NCBI GenBank assembly: GCA_045600205.1 | Contig: JAZRXM010000023.1 | Location: 1-64,000, forward strand | Direction: 5' to 3' | DNA: 64,000 bases | From: Firm-04 sp045600205 | GTDB lineage: Bacteria; Bacillota; Clostridia; Oscillospirales; Ruminococcaceae | In this document: piece after piece, positions 17,387-25,622 of the stretch | Position numbering within the stretch: position 1 is the first letter of the stretch | Layout of the letters: every line of letters starts with the position of its first letter | Made by a program: the position numbers and the translations under genes | The notes under the pieces: model-generated | Database searches by the model: none | What the model was told of the DNA's origin: nothing | The model's input: the letters and a program-made list of their open reading frames with translations, nothing else

Positions 17387-17400
17387 TATATAGAGAGGGA

Positions 17401-18453
17401 TTAGGGGTTAGGGGAGATGGATTGAATTTCGCCTGTGGAGGTGATTTTCAATCGGAATGAAGCGGTTTGTCCGATGGCAAGCTGTCCTTTGAATTGCAGC
17501 GTGATGTTCGGTGTAGAGAATGAGATGAGTGAACATCTGCTGTCCTCGGATTGGACGCGGGTAATTTTACCGTTCATATTGCAGTGAAGTTTAAAGGAAG
17601 CGGAACCGTTGAAGGCGGCGGTACCGTTGTTGACGAGTGTGACATTGACAATTTGTACGCAATGATTTTCCTCTTGTCCGCTGATACCGAGTGACACGGA
17701 TTTGCAGGTGATATGAGCTTTGGGAGCGGTCGTAGTCGTAGTGGTGGTAGTACGTTTGGTTGTGGTGGCTGCTTTGGTAGTTGTTCGTTTGGTAGTAGTG
17801 GTTGTCCGCTTTGTCGTTGTCTGTTTTGTTGTGGTGGTGATCCGTTTTGTGGTCGTAGTTGTCCGCAAAGTTGTAGCAGTCGTGATGCGTTTTGTGGTTG
17901 TGACTGTGGTGGTTGTGATACGTCTGGTGGTAGTAGCGGGCTTTGCGGTCGTGACGATGCGTGTTGTTTGTTTGGTAGTACGGTTGGGTGCAGTGGAGCG
18001 TGATGTCTGTACAATTGTGGTCAGGGCAGCGCGACTTGTCTGCAACGCTGTTGCGGGAGTGGTCAGCGTGACGGTTTCTGTTTCCGCTGGTTTGGTTTTC
18101 GTGACCGCCGTTGTTTCCGCCTGTACAGATGGTGTTTCAGGGTTAGACGGTTTTTGTTCAACGGGATTGGTCGCAGCAGGCGGTGCAGAGGTCACCGCGA
18201 CGGTGTGAGTTTCGGTATCTTCGGGCTGACGCAGTTCCTTACTGCCGTTCAGACCGAAGCACAAGCCGCAGACGAGTGCGACGACAAAAATCAAGCCCAG
18301 TGCAATGAATCCGATGCTTTTCGCATTGATATGGCGGCGTGTACCCGCAGAAGCCTTGTTGCGCAGATGTTCGTGCGCACGTTCCAGGTAGGCTTCTGTT
18401 GCGCGGTCCAGGTTGTCGATATCGGAAAAGCTGTTCTTATAATCTTGAGGCAT
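17401..18453 (-). CDS. Membrane-anchored surface protein with Thr-rich stalk
   Basis: Predicted type II membrane protein of 350 aa. A cytosolic N-terminus (about 1-44) is followed by one membrane helix (about 45-67, SIGFIALGLIFVVALVCGL), then a stalk of about 180 residues made mostly of Thr with K, R and V (repeats such as TTTKRTTTT). A globular C-terminal domain of about 100 residues begins near HITCKSVSLGISG and has the pattern NVTLVNNGTAAFNGSASFKL, reminiscent of CBM2/CBM3-like sandwiches. Function is not known; a wall-spanning display or carbohydrate-binding protein is inference. AAAGGAGGG precedes the ATG at 18453. Confidence 0.78.
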   Translation of the reverse strand: MPQDYKNSFSDIDNLDRATEAYLERAHEHLRNKASAGTRRHINAKSIGFIALGLIFVVALVCGLCFGLNGSKELRQPEDTETHTVAVTSAPPAATNPVEQKPSNPETPSVQAETTAVTKTKPAETETVTLTTPATALQTSRAALTTIVQTSRSTAPNRTTKQTTRIVTTAKPATTTRRITTTTVTTTKRITTATTLRTTTTTKRITTTTKQTTTKRTTTTTKRTTTKAATTTKRTTTTTTTTAPKAHITCKSVSLGISGQEENHCVQIVNVTLVNNGTAAFNGSASFKLHCNMNGKITRVQSEDSRCSLISFSTPNITLQFKGQLAIGQTASFRLKITSTGEIQSISPNP

Positions 18454-18570
18454 CAGAAACCCTCCTTTCAAAATGGCGTTCTTACGATAAAATGAAAGAG
18501 AATGTGTTCTGTGCTCCATGAATCGTTTTGTTCTATTTTCGGTGGAATTTTTCCATTTTTATCTGAGTAT

Positions 18571-18599
18571 AGCATAGCACACAACGAATGAAATGTCAA
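18571..18599 (-). promoter_or_regulatory. Promoter of the Thr-stalk gene
   Basis: On the minus strand TTGACA, 17 bases, TATGCT with TGC extended -10. Confidence 0.78.
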
Positions 18600-18698
18600 T
18601 GGGAATATTGAAAACGGAAAGATATTTGTTGACATTCACAAAACATAAAGAAAGTGACTGTGTACTCTGCCAAGAATGCGTACAATTCTTCCGAAAGC

Positions 18699-18727
18699 TT
18701 GACGCATGGGGAGAAATCTGCTATACT
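18699..18727 (+). promoter_or_regulatory. Promoter of ilvB
   Basis: TTGACG, 17 bases, TATACT with TGC extended -10. Only about 35 transcribed bases precede the start, so there is no room for an attenuator or T-box. Confidence 0.78.
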
Positions 18728-18767
18728 GGAAGCAAATAACAGAAACCTCAAAAAGGAGGAATCACAA

Positions 18768-20438
18768 ATGAAACTCACGGGCGCGGAGATTGTGACGCGA
18801 GTATTGCAGGAGCAGGGGGTCAGCTGCCTGTTCGGATATCCCGGAGGGCAGGTGCTGCCGATTTACGATGCTTTGCGGCGCTGTCGGGGCATCCGCCATA
18901 TTCTGACGGCGCATGAGCAGGGTGCGGTTCATGCCGCAGACGGTTATGCGCGGGTATCGGGAGGAGTCGGCGTGGTGCTTGCGACATCGGGACCGGGTGC
19001 GACGAATCTGATCACGGGTCTGGCGGCTGCTTACGCGGATTCCGTACCGGTTGTGGCGATCACGGGCAATGTGCCGCGGTCGCTGGTCGGGCGTGATGGT
19101 TTTCAGGAAGTGGACACATGGGGGCTTTCTCTGCCCGTGACGAAGCACAGTTTTCTGGTACAGGAAGCTTCGGAGCTTGCGGGAATTCTGCGCAAGGCGT
19201 TTCAGATTGCGCAAAGCGGCAGACGGGGACCTGTTCTGGTGGACATCCCGAAGGATGTGCAAATGGAGCGTGTGGTGTATCTTCCGCAGCCGAAGGCGGA
19301 GCCTTTCCCGGGCAGAACGGTGTCGGATGCGCAGCTTGCGGCGGCAGCGGAGCTGTTGTCGGGTGTGCATCGTCCGTATGTATATTGTGGCGGCGGCGTC
19401 GTGCAAAGCGATGCAGGTGTGTTGCTGCAAGAGCTGGCAGAACGCATTGACGCCCCGATCGGGTGCAGTATGATGGGTTTGTCCGCGGTTCCTGACAGCA
19501 ACCCGCGGAAACTCGGGATGCAGGGAATGCACGGGCGATTTGCGTCGTCGGCGGCAATGGAGGAATCGGATTTGTTGCTGGCGTTGGGTGTGCGCTTTTC
19601 GGACAGAGCGCATATGATACGTGGCAAGCGTGTGCTGCATATTGACATAGATGCGGCAGAAATCAACAAAAACGTAGAAGCGTATCTGGGACTATGCGGA
19701 GATTTGCAGGATACGCTGGCGCGTCTGTTGCCGTTGCTGACGCAGCAGAATCATCCTGCATGGCACAGCAGACTGGCGCAGCTTCGGGCGGAGGAATCGG
19801 AGCGCATGGCGGAGTACGAATCGCCGATGCATCCTGCGGGATTGATTCGGGAAATCTCGGAGCGGTTTGCGGATGCAGTGTTCGTGACGGATGTGGGACA
19901 GCATCAGATGTGGGCAGCGCAATGCTGTAAAATATCGCATCCGCGTAGTTTCCTGACAAGCGGCGGCTTAGGCGCAATGGGCTACGGCATGGGTGCGGCA
20001 GTTGGTGCGGCATTGCAGACAGGCGGGCGTGTGGTGCTGTTTACGGGTGACGGCAGTTTCGGAATGAATTGCAGTGAGCTGGCAACGGCGGTCAGCTGCA
20101 AATTGCCGATCACGGTAGTATTGTTGAATAACAGCAGTCTGGGCATGATCCGTCAGTGGCAGGATGCCGCATGGGAAGGCAAACATTTTGCGAGTGCGCT
20201 TTCCCGTAAAACGGATTTTGTGATGCTTGCCGAAGCGTTTGGTGCGGAGGGCAGGGCAGTATCAACGGAGGCAGAGTGGGCAGCGGGTCTTGCGGCAGCG
20301 GAAAAGAGTAAGAAGCCGTTTTTGCTGGATTGTCGGATATCGCCTGACTGGAATGTCATTCCGATGCTGCTGAAGCCCGATCAACCGACACTTCCGCCGA
20401 AACCAATTCACAAAAAACGTACAAAAACGCAGAAATAA
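18768..20438 (+). CDS. ilvB: Acetolactate synthase large subunit
   Basis: Thiamine-diphosphate enzyme (556 aa) joining two pyruvates to acetolactate in valine/leucine synthesis. The catalytic Glu lies in TAHEQGAVHAADGYARVSGG. The block VAITGNVPRSLVGRDGFQE and VTKHSF separate it from other ThDP enzymes. The ThDP/Mg site is GDGSFGMNCSELAT...LLNN. The start at 18768 follows AAAGGAGG. No ilvN (regulatory subunit) or ilvC/ilvD lies beside it, and a separate promoter for a peptidase follows at once. Confidence 0.92.
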   Translation: MKLTGAEIVTRVLQEQGVSCLFGYPGGQVLPIYDALRRCRGIRHILTAHEQGAVHAADGYARVSGGVGVVLATSGPGATNLITGLAAAYADSVPVVAITGNVPRSLVGRDGFQEVDTWGLSLPVTKHSFLVQEASELAGILRKAFQIAQSGRRGPVLVDIPKDVQMERVVYLPQPKAEPFPGRTVSDAQLAAAAELLSGVHRPYVYCGGGVVQSDAGVLLQELAERIDAPIGCSMMGLSAVPDSNPRKLGMQGMHGRFASSAAMEESDLLLALGVRFSDRAHMIRGKRVLHIDIDAAEINKNVEAYLGLCGDLQDTLARLLPLLTQQNHPAWHSRLAQLRAEESERMAEYESPMHPAGLIREISERFADAVFVTDVGQHQMWAAQCCKISHPRSFLTSGGLGAMGYGMGAAVGAALQTGGRVVLFTGDGSFGMNCSELATAVSCKLPITVVLLNNSSLGMIRQWQDAAWEGKHFASALSRKTDFVMLAEAFGAEGRAVSTEAEWAAGLAAAEKSKKPFLLDCRISPDWNVIPMLLKPDQPTLPPKPIHKKRTKTQK

Positions 20439-20452
20439 TCTCCAAAAACATC

Positions 20453-20481
20453 TTGACGTCAGAAAAAATATCTGCTATGAT
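20453..20481 (+). promoter_or_regulatory. Promoter of the dockerin peptidase gene
   Basis: TTGACG, 17 bases, TATGAT with TGC extended -10. It starts 14 bases after the ilvB stop. Confidence 0.78.
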
Positions 20482-20578
20482 AGAAGCAGAGAATCGCGGC
20501 AAATTGCACGCGGAGAAAAAAGAGCATACAGATAGAACACGGGAAATCACACGGAAAAGGAATAGGAGGATTTCTCCA

Positions 20579-22081
20579 TTGAGAAGACTGTTCAAAAAAG
20601 GGCTTGCGGGCTTGGCTGCGGTCTTGTGTCTGGTTCCTGTCTGTCCGCAGCTTGCGCAGGCGGCGATGATTCAAAAGATTGTCGGTTATCGCGGCGACCT
20701 CAACGGTGATTCTGAAGTATCTATTGCGGACGTCGTGTTGTATGAGCAATATCTGACGGGACAAACGGTTCTGGAAGATGCGCATTACGGCGACATGAAC
20801 GGCGATGAAAAGCTGACGGCAGTTGATTTTTCGATGCTGAAAAATCTGCTGTTGACCGGCAAAGAGCCGGAACCTGTGTATATCGAAGTAGAGGAAAGTC
20901 TGATGGAAGCGCCTGTCAAGGCGATTCATCCGTCGCTTCCGTCCACGGGTATTGATGAGATTTTGTTGTTTGTGATTGATACGCCCGACTGCAAATTTGA
21001 ATCGAAATACACGGCAGACGTCGTGCAGGATCTGGTGTTCGGACCGGAGGACAAAAATAGTCCATACTATCCGATGGAGTCGATTTCCGCGTATTATGAG
21101 CGTGCATCGTATGGAGCGCTGAGCATAGTCGGCACCACGTACAAATACACCGCCAAAAAGAGTGTAGCGGAATATTATGATGACTTGGATATGCTTGTGG
21201 AGGAGGTCATGTCTGCGTTTGATGCGCAGATTGACTACAACAAGTTTGATGTCAATCGTGATGGTACGATGGACACGATGATTCTGGCATTTGCGGATTC
21301 TGATAAGTGGTGGCCATATTCCAGCGGCTATTACGGCTATCAGAAATACGACAATGTACGAGCGGGCAATGTTCTTGCGGGCGGCTGGCCGATGAGTGAT
21401 GTTGCAGGCTTTGTGAGTACATGGGTGCATGAAATGGGACACGGCATGGGGCTTGTGGACTATTACAAGTACGAGAATTTCGGCAATGACCAGTATGGCT
21501 TGAATGGCGATGCAGGCTGGCTGATGATGGATGATGCGTTTGGCGATATGTGCTGTTTTGACAAGCTGATGTACGGTTGGTACACGGAAAGTCAGGTGCA
21601 GAAGTATACAGGCGGCACGCAGACGTTTCAGTTAAAATCCTCACAGGAAGCGGCAAATTGTGTTATGATTCCGCGGTACGATAACGGCGGCTATCTGACG
21701 GAGTACATATTGATTGAGTATGCGTCAGATACGGGCAACAACACGGATGGCTTCAAGTACAGTTGGTGGAATTACAAAATGTTTGACAAAGGCGGCATTC
21801 GCATTTTGCATTGTGATGCGGAAGTATGTGAGGGCTATTGGGGACCCGAGTTCAAATGGGGCAACTACGGCAAATACTACGACAAGAGCAATCAGAAGCA
21901 GCGGGTGTTGCGTTTGGTGAATGACAACGGCGGCTTTTTCAAAACGGGAGATACTGTGACGAGAAATACAAAAGGCTTCCAGTGGTACGATGCAAACGGC
22001 TATCAGACAATAGATATTGGAGTGACGATATCGATTGGGGCACTGGAAAACGGCGAATATACGATAACGATTGCCGCGTAA
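20579..22081 (+). CDS. Secreted M6-like metallopeptidase with N-terminal dockerin
   Basis: Secreted protein of 500 aa. A signal peptide (about 1-30, ending AQAA) is followed directly by a type I dockerin (about 36-100) with two Ca loops, DLNGDSEVSIAD and DMNGDEKLTAVD. A metallopeptidase domain follows; its zinc site HEMGHGMGLVD gives H284, E285 and H288 with an M6 (immune inhibitor A)-like context. Dockerins are usually C-terminal, so this order is unusual. The start is TTG at 20579 with TAGGAGGA 8 bases upstream; an open frame further upstream overlaps the promoter and is rejected. A role in cellulosome trimming or protein breakdown is inference. Confidence 0.86.
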   Translation: MRRLFKKGLAGLAAVLCLVPVCPQLAQAAMIQKIVGYRGDLNGDSEVSIADVVLYEQYLTGQTVLEDAHYGDMNGDEKLTAVDFSMLKNLLLTGKEPEPVYIEVEESLMEAPVKAIHPSLPSTGIDEILLFVIDTPDCKFESKYTADVVQDLVFGPEDKNSPYYPMESISAYYERASYGALSIVGTTYKYTAKKSVAEYYDDLDMLVEEVMSAFDAQIDYNKFDVNRDGTMDTMILAFADSDKWWPYSSGYYGYQKYDNVRAGNVLAGGWPMSDVAGFVSTWVHEMGHGMGLVDYYKYENFGNDQYGLNGDAGWLMMDDAFGDMCCFDKLMYGWYTESQVQKYTGGTQTFQLKSSQEAANCVMIPRYDNGGYLTEYILIEYASDTGNNTDGFKYSWWNYKMFDKGGIRILHCDAEVCEGYWGPEFKWGNYGKYYDKSNQKQRVLRLVNDNGGFFKTGDTVTRNTKGFQWYDANGYQTIDIGVTISIGALENGEYTITIAA

Positions 22082-22086
22082 GGCAG

Positions 22087-22118
22087 AAACGGACAACCCG
22101 GAGTGGTTGTCCGTTTTG
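22087..22118 (+). terminator. Terminator of the dockerin peptidase gene
   Basis: AAACGGACAACC pairs with GGTTGTCCGTTT around a 6-base loop, five bases after the stop, followed by a short T-rich end. Confidence 0.85.
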
Positions 22119-22183
22119 TCATTTCACAGGCATATTTTCCGCGCTCCGATCATATGTTTTGACAGAAGAAAGGAGCGAATCCT

Positions 22184-24874
22184 ATGTTTGGATTATCGTC
22201 TGCCGAAGCAGAACGCCGTCGGATTGCATCGGGGAGCAACACGCTTGCGGAAGCCCCGCGCCCGCATCCGATCCGTCTGTTTCTGGGGCAGTTTCGGGAT
22301 GTCATGGTGATGATTTTGCTGATAGCGACGGGCGTATCGGCGATTTTAGGGGCATATGCGGACGCACTGACGATTGCGGTGATCGTGCTGTTGAATGCGG
22401 TGCTGGGATTCATACAGGAGTATCGCACGGAGAAAACGCTGCTGGCATTGCGTGAAATGTCAGCACCTACGGCGAATGTGTGGCGCGATGGAAATCTATG
22501 CGTCCTGCCTGCGGAGCAGCTTGTGTGCGGAGACCGTATCCATTTGGAGGCGGGGGACTGCGTACCTGCGGATGCGCTGATTGTGACGGGCGCGAATGTC
22601 TGCGCGGAGGAATCCATTTTGACGGGCGAGTCAAAATCAGTGAAAAAGCACGTATATGCGCAGACAACGGATGGAGAGCCGAGCAATGTGATCGGGAGGG
22701 GCGATGTGTTGTATGCGGGGACATCCGTGACACGCGGCAATGCGGAATGTGATGTGATAGCGATTGGAAAAAGCACGCAAATGGGACAAATTTCAACGCT
22801 GCTGACCGATGCGGAAACGGGTCAGACCCCGTTGCAGAAGCGGCTTGCGGAGCTTGGAAAGGTCATCGCCTTGATCTGTGTGGGCGTGTGTTTTCTGGTA
22901 TTTTTCGCAGGAATCCTGCGTGGAGAGCCGCCGTTTGCAATGCTGATGACGGGCATTACCATCGCAATTGCTGCGATTCCGGAGGGATTGCCCGCAACCG
23001 TAACGATCGCGCTGGCACTGGCAGTCCGACGAATGCTTGGGCGGGGTGCGCTGGTCAATCGGCTGCACAGCGTGGAAACTTTGGGTTGTACTTCGGTCAT
23101 CTGTACGGACAAAACGGGTACGATAACCGAAAATAAAATGACGGTTTTACGTATGTTTTCCGGCAGCGAGGAGTATGCACTGAGCGGAACGGGCTGGCAG
23201 CGGACGGGTGCGCTCAGCTTGCAGGGTGCGCCGTGCAATCCGCATTCCAAGCCTGATCTGATGTCGCTGCTGCGTTGTGCGGTATTGTGCAATCATGCGA
23301 AAATCACAGCATTTACGGAGAATACAAGCCGCGAGCGAGGAAAGCTGACGGCGAAAGGCGAGTGGGAGGTTCTAGGCGATCCGACTGAGATTGCGCTGTT
23401 GGTGGCGGCTGCGAAATGCGGCATCACTGCGGACGGCATGACGCAATATCGAATGGTACACGAGATTCCGTTTGAGAGCGAAACGCGCTCGATGACCGTT
23501 TTTTGTCGTACTGAAGCGGATTCTGAGGTGACTGCGTATCGAAAGGGCGCGGTGGATGTGGTTTTGCCTGCGTGTGCGTTTTATCGCGAAAATGGGCGCA
23601 TTTTGCCGCTTACTCCACAAAAGCGTGCGGAGTTGATGCGACTTGCGGAACAGTGGGCTGGTGATGCGCTGCGGGTACTGGCATTTGCGGAACAGACAGG
23701 GTCTGAAACACACGCAGAACCGACAAAAAACATGGTTTTTCTTGGACTGATGGCAATGCTGGATCCGCCGCGTGAGCAGGCAAAACGTGCCATTGCGGAC
23801 TGCGTGCGGGCAGGGATACGGGTGGTCATGCTGACGGGCGACCATGTAAAAACGGCGGCTGCAATTGCGGAAATGGCAGGCATTCCGAATGGAAAAAGCG
23901 CGATAACAGGCGAAAAACTGGACTTGTTGAGCGATGCGGAACTAGCCGCCTGCATAGATGAGTATGCGGTGTATGCACGGGTCACGCCTGCCCACAAATT
24001 GCGGCTGGTACGTGCTTTTCGTGCAAAAGGTCGTATTGTAACGATGACAGGGGATGGCGTCAACGATGCGCCTGCGGTCAAAGAAGCGGATATCGGCGTA
24101 GCTATGGGAAAAACAGGCACGGACGTCACGCGGCAGGCGGCAGATTTGGTACTGCTGGATGACCGATTTGATACGCTGGCAGCAGCGGTGGAACAGGGAC
24201 GCACAGTGTATGCAAATATACGTAAATTCGTGCGTTATCTGCTTGCCTGCAACATTGGTGAGGTGTTGACCATGCTGTTTGGTATTTTGATGGGACTGCC
24301 AATCGTGCTGCTGCCAACGCAGATTTTATTGGTCAATCTTGCGACAGACGGATTGCCTGCAATTGCGCTCGGACTAGAGCCGCCTGCACGAAACATCATG
24401 CGAAAACCACCGCGCAGAGCCAACGAAAGCTTTTTTGCGGGCGGCCTTTTCTCACGAATCGTGTTTCGCGGCATCTTTATTGCGCTCTCCACGCTTGGCT
24501 CTTTTACAACTATCTTGCGATTATCCGCAGGAAACCTGACCGCCGCAAGAACAGGTGCCCTCGTGACGTTGGTTTGCTCACAGCTGATTCATGTGTTTGA
24601 ATGCAAAACCGAAGAAGGTACGTTGTTTTCAGTGCCGTATTTTTCAAATGGAAAGCTGATTGTTGCAGTTTTGGTTTCTGCTGCGGCTTTGGTTTGTGCT
24701 TTGCAGCTTGCACCTTTGCGTATCATATTTTCTACGTGTTTGCTGACAAAAAATATGCTGCTGACCGCACTCGCTTTTAGCTTTGCTGTACCAATCGCCG
24801 CCGCAATTCCGACCCTGTTTCCGGCAATATCACGCGAAAAACTGACTGTACCGATGGATGGAAAGGTCATATGA
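22184..24874 (+). CDS. P2-type cation-transporting ATPase, probably calcium
   Basis: Membrane P-type ATPase of 896 aa. The phosphorylated Asp is D309 in CTDKTGTITENKM. The actuator motif is ILTGESKSV and the hinge is MTGDGVNDAPAVKEADIGVAMG. Ion-site helices show IAIAAIPEGLPATV (M4) and NLATDGLPAIALGLEPP (M6), the pattern of PMR1/SERCA-like P2A pumps. About ten membrane helices are visible in a 4+6 arrangement. GAAAGGAGCG precedes the ATG. Calcium (or manganese) export is inferred from the motif set. Confidence 0.92.
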   Translation: MFGLSSAEAERRRIASGSNTLAEAPRPHPIRLFLGQFRDVMVMILLIATGVSAILGAYADALTIAVIVLLNAVLGFIQEYRTEKTLLALREMSAPTANVWRDGNLCVLPAEQLVCGDRIHLEAGDCVPADALIVTGANVCAEESILTGESKSVKKHVYAQTTDGEPSNVIGRGDVLYAGTSVTRGNAECDVIAIGKSTQMGQISTLLTDAETGQTPLQKRLAELGKVIALICVGVCFLVFFAGILRGEPPFAMLMTGITIAIAAIPEGLPATVTIALALAVRRMLGRGALVNRLHSVETLGCTSVICTDKTGTITENKMTVLRMFSGSEEYALSGTGWQRTGALSLQGAPCNPHSKPDLMSLLRCAVLCNHAKITAFTENTSRERGKLTAKGEWEVLGDPTEIALLVAAAKCGITADGMTQYRMVHEIPFESETRSMTVFCRTEADSEVTAYRKGAVDVVLPACAFYRENGRILPLTPQKRAELMRLAEQWAGDALRVLAFAEQTGSETHAEPTKNMVFLGLMAMLDPPREQAKRAIADCVRAGIRVVMLTGDHVKTAAAIAEMAGIPNGKSAITGEKLDLLSDAELAACIDEYAVYARVTPAHKLRLVRAFRAKGRIVTMTGDGVNDAPAVKEADIGVAMGKTGTDVTRQAADLVLLDDRFDTLAAAVEQGRTVYANIRKFVRYLLACNIGEVLTMLFGILMGLPIVLLPTQILLVNLATDGLPAIALGLEPPARNIMRKPPRRANESFFAGGLFSRIVFRGIFIALSTLGSFTTILRLSAGNLTAARTGALVTLVCSQLIHVFECKTEEGTLFSVPYFSNGKLIVAVLVSAAALVCALQLAPLRIIFSTCLLTKNMLLTALAFSFAVPIAAAIPTLFPAISREKLTVPMDGKVI

Positions 24875-24967
24875 GATGCAGAAAGTGTCATATCCAATTT
24901 TGGAAAAATCGGGATTTTTTGCAACTTTTTGGGCAAAAACCCCGCCCGAATCCGCCAATTGCCGCGT

Positions 24968-25552
24968 ATGCTTTATGTGAAGATTTTTGGCGTGAAAGTT
25001 TGCGCAGATTTTTCATTGCCCGCAATCCTTGCGTTGATGCTGCTGCTTTTACCGCAAACTGAGGTCGCGGTGACGCTGCTGTCCTGCGCGTTGCATGAGG
25101 CAGCACATTTTCTGGCATTGGCTTGGTATCGTAGAAAACCTACGTATCTGCGCATATCCTGCGTTGGGATGCACATGGCTGTTCCGAGAACGGCACTCTG
25201 TCCGATCGGGCAGTTTGCCGTCATTCTTCTTACGGGAATTGCTGCGAATCTGCTAGCAGCTGCGCTGTTTTTATATACACAAAGACCGCTCGCTGCAATG
25301 ACGAATCTCTCGCTCGCGCTGTTCAATCTGCTGCCGTATCGCAGTACGGACGGCGGCACGCTCATTTATGCGCTGCTGGAGCATTTTCATACCGCTGATG
25401 CACCTGAGAAAATCAACGCAGAATGGAAACTTTTATGGATTTCTGCAACTGCTGTTTATATCGCATTGTTCAGTATTTACAGGCTGTGGAATCCATCGCT
25501 GGCGGCAATGTTGGTTTTTTTGGTCATCTCTGAAATCATGGCAGATTTTTGA
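24968..25552 (+). CDS. M50 family site-2 protease, SpoIVFB-like
   Basis: Polytopic membrane metalloprotease of about 194 aa. The zinc motif is SCALHEAAHFLAL, and the second conserved motif is FNLLPYRSTDGGTL with its metal-binding Asp. Four or five hydrophobic segments surround them. In Bacillus, SpoIVFB cuts pro-sigma-K; whether this protein acts in sporulation is inference, supported only by spoVA genes in the window. No SpoIVFA-like regulator is adjacent. The start is uncertain: ATG 24968 gives the typical short N-terminus but lacks a clear ribosome binding site, and a TTG at 24929 is in frame. Confidence 0.82.
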   Translation: MLYVKIFGVKVCADFSLPAILALMLLLLPQTEVAVTLLSCALHEAAHFLALAWYRRKPTYLRISCVGMHMAVPRTALCPIGQFAVILLTGIAANLLAAALFLYTQRPLAAMTNLSLALFNLLPYRSTDGGTLIYALLEHFHTADAPEKINAEWKLLWISATAVYIALFSIYRLWNPSLAAMLVFLVISEIMADF

Positions 25553-25581
25553 TTGCATTTGTAACTTTTTTGTGGTATAAT
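25553..25581 (+). promoter_or_regulatory. Promoter of the LRR and addBA genes
   Basis: TTGCAT, 17 bases, TATAAT with TGG extended -10. The -35 box overlaps the end of the preceding gene. Confidence 0.8.
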
Positions 25582-25622
25582 GATAGGCAGAAATTTGAAT
25601 TTTCCGCGAAAGGACGAAATAA

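Noticed and set aside
17713..18208. Gly/Ser- and Val-rich plus-strand frames opposite the Thr stalk
   Set aside because: They are translations of the simple-sequence tract in the wrong strand.
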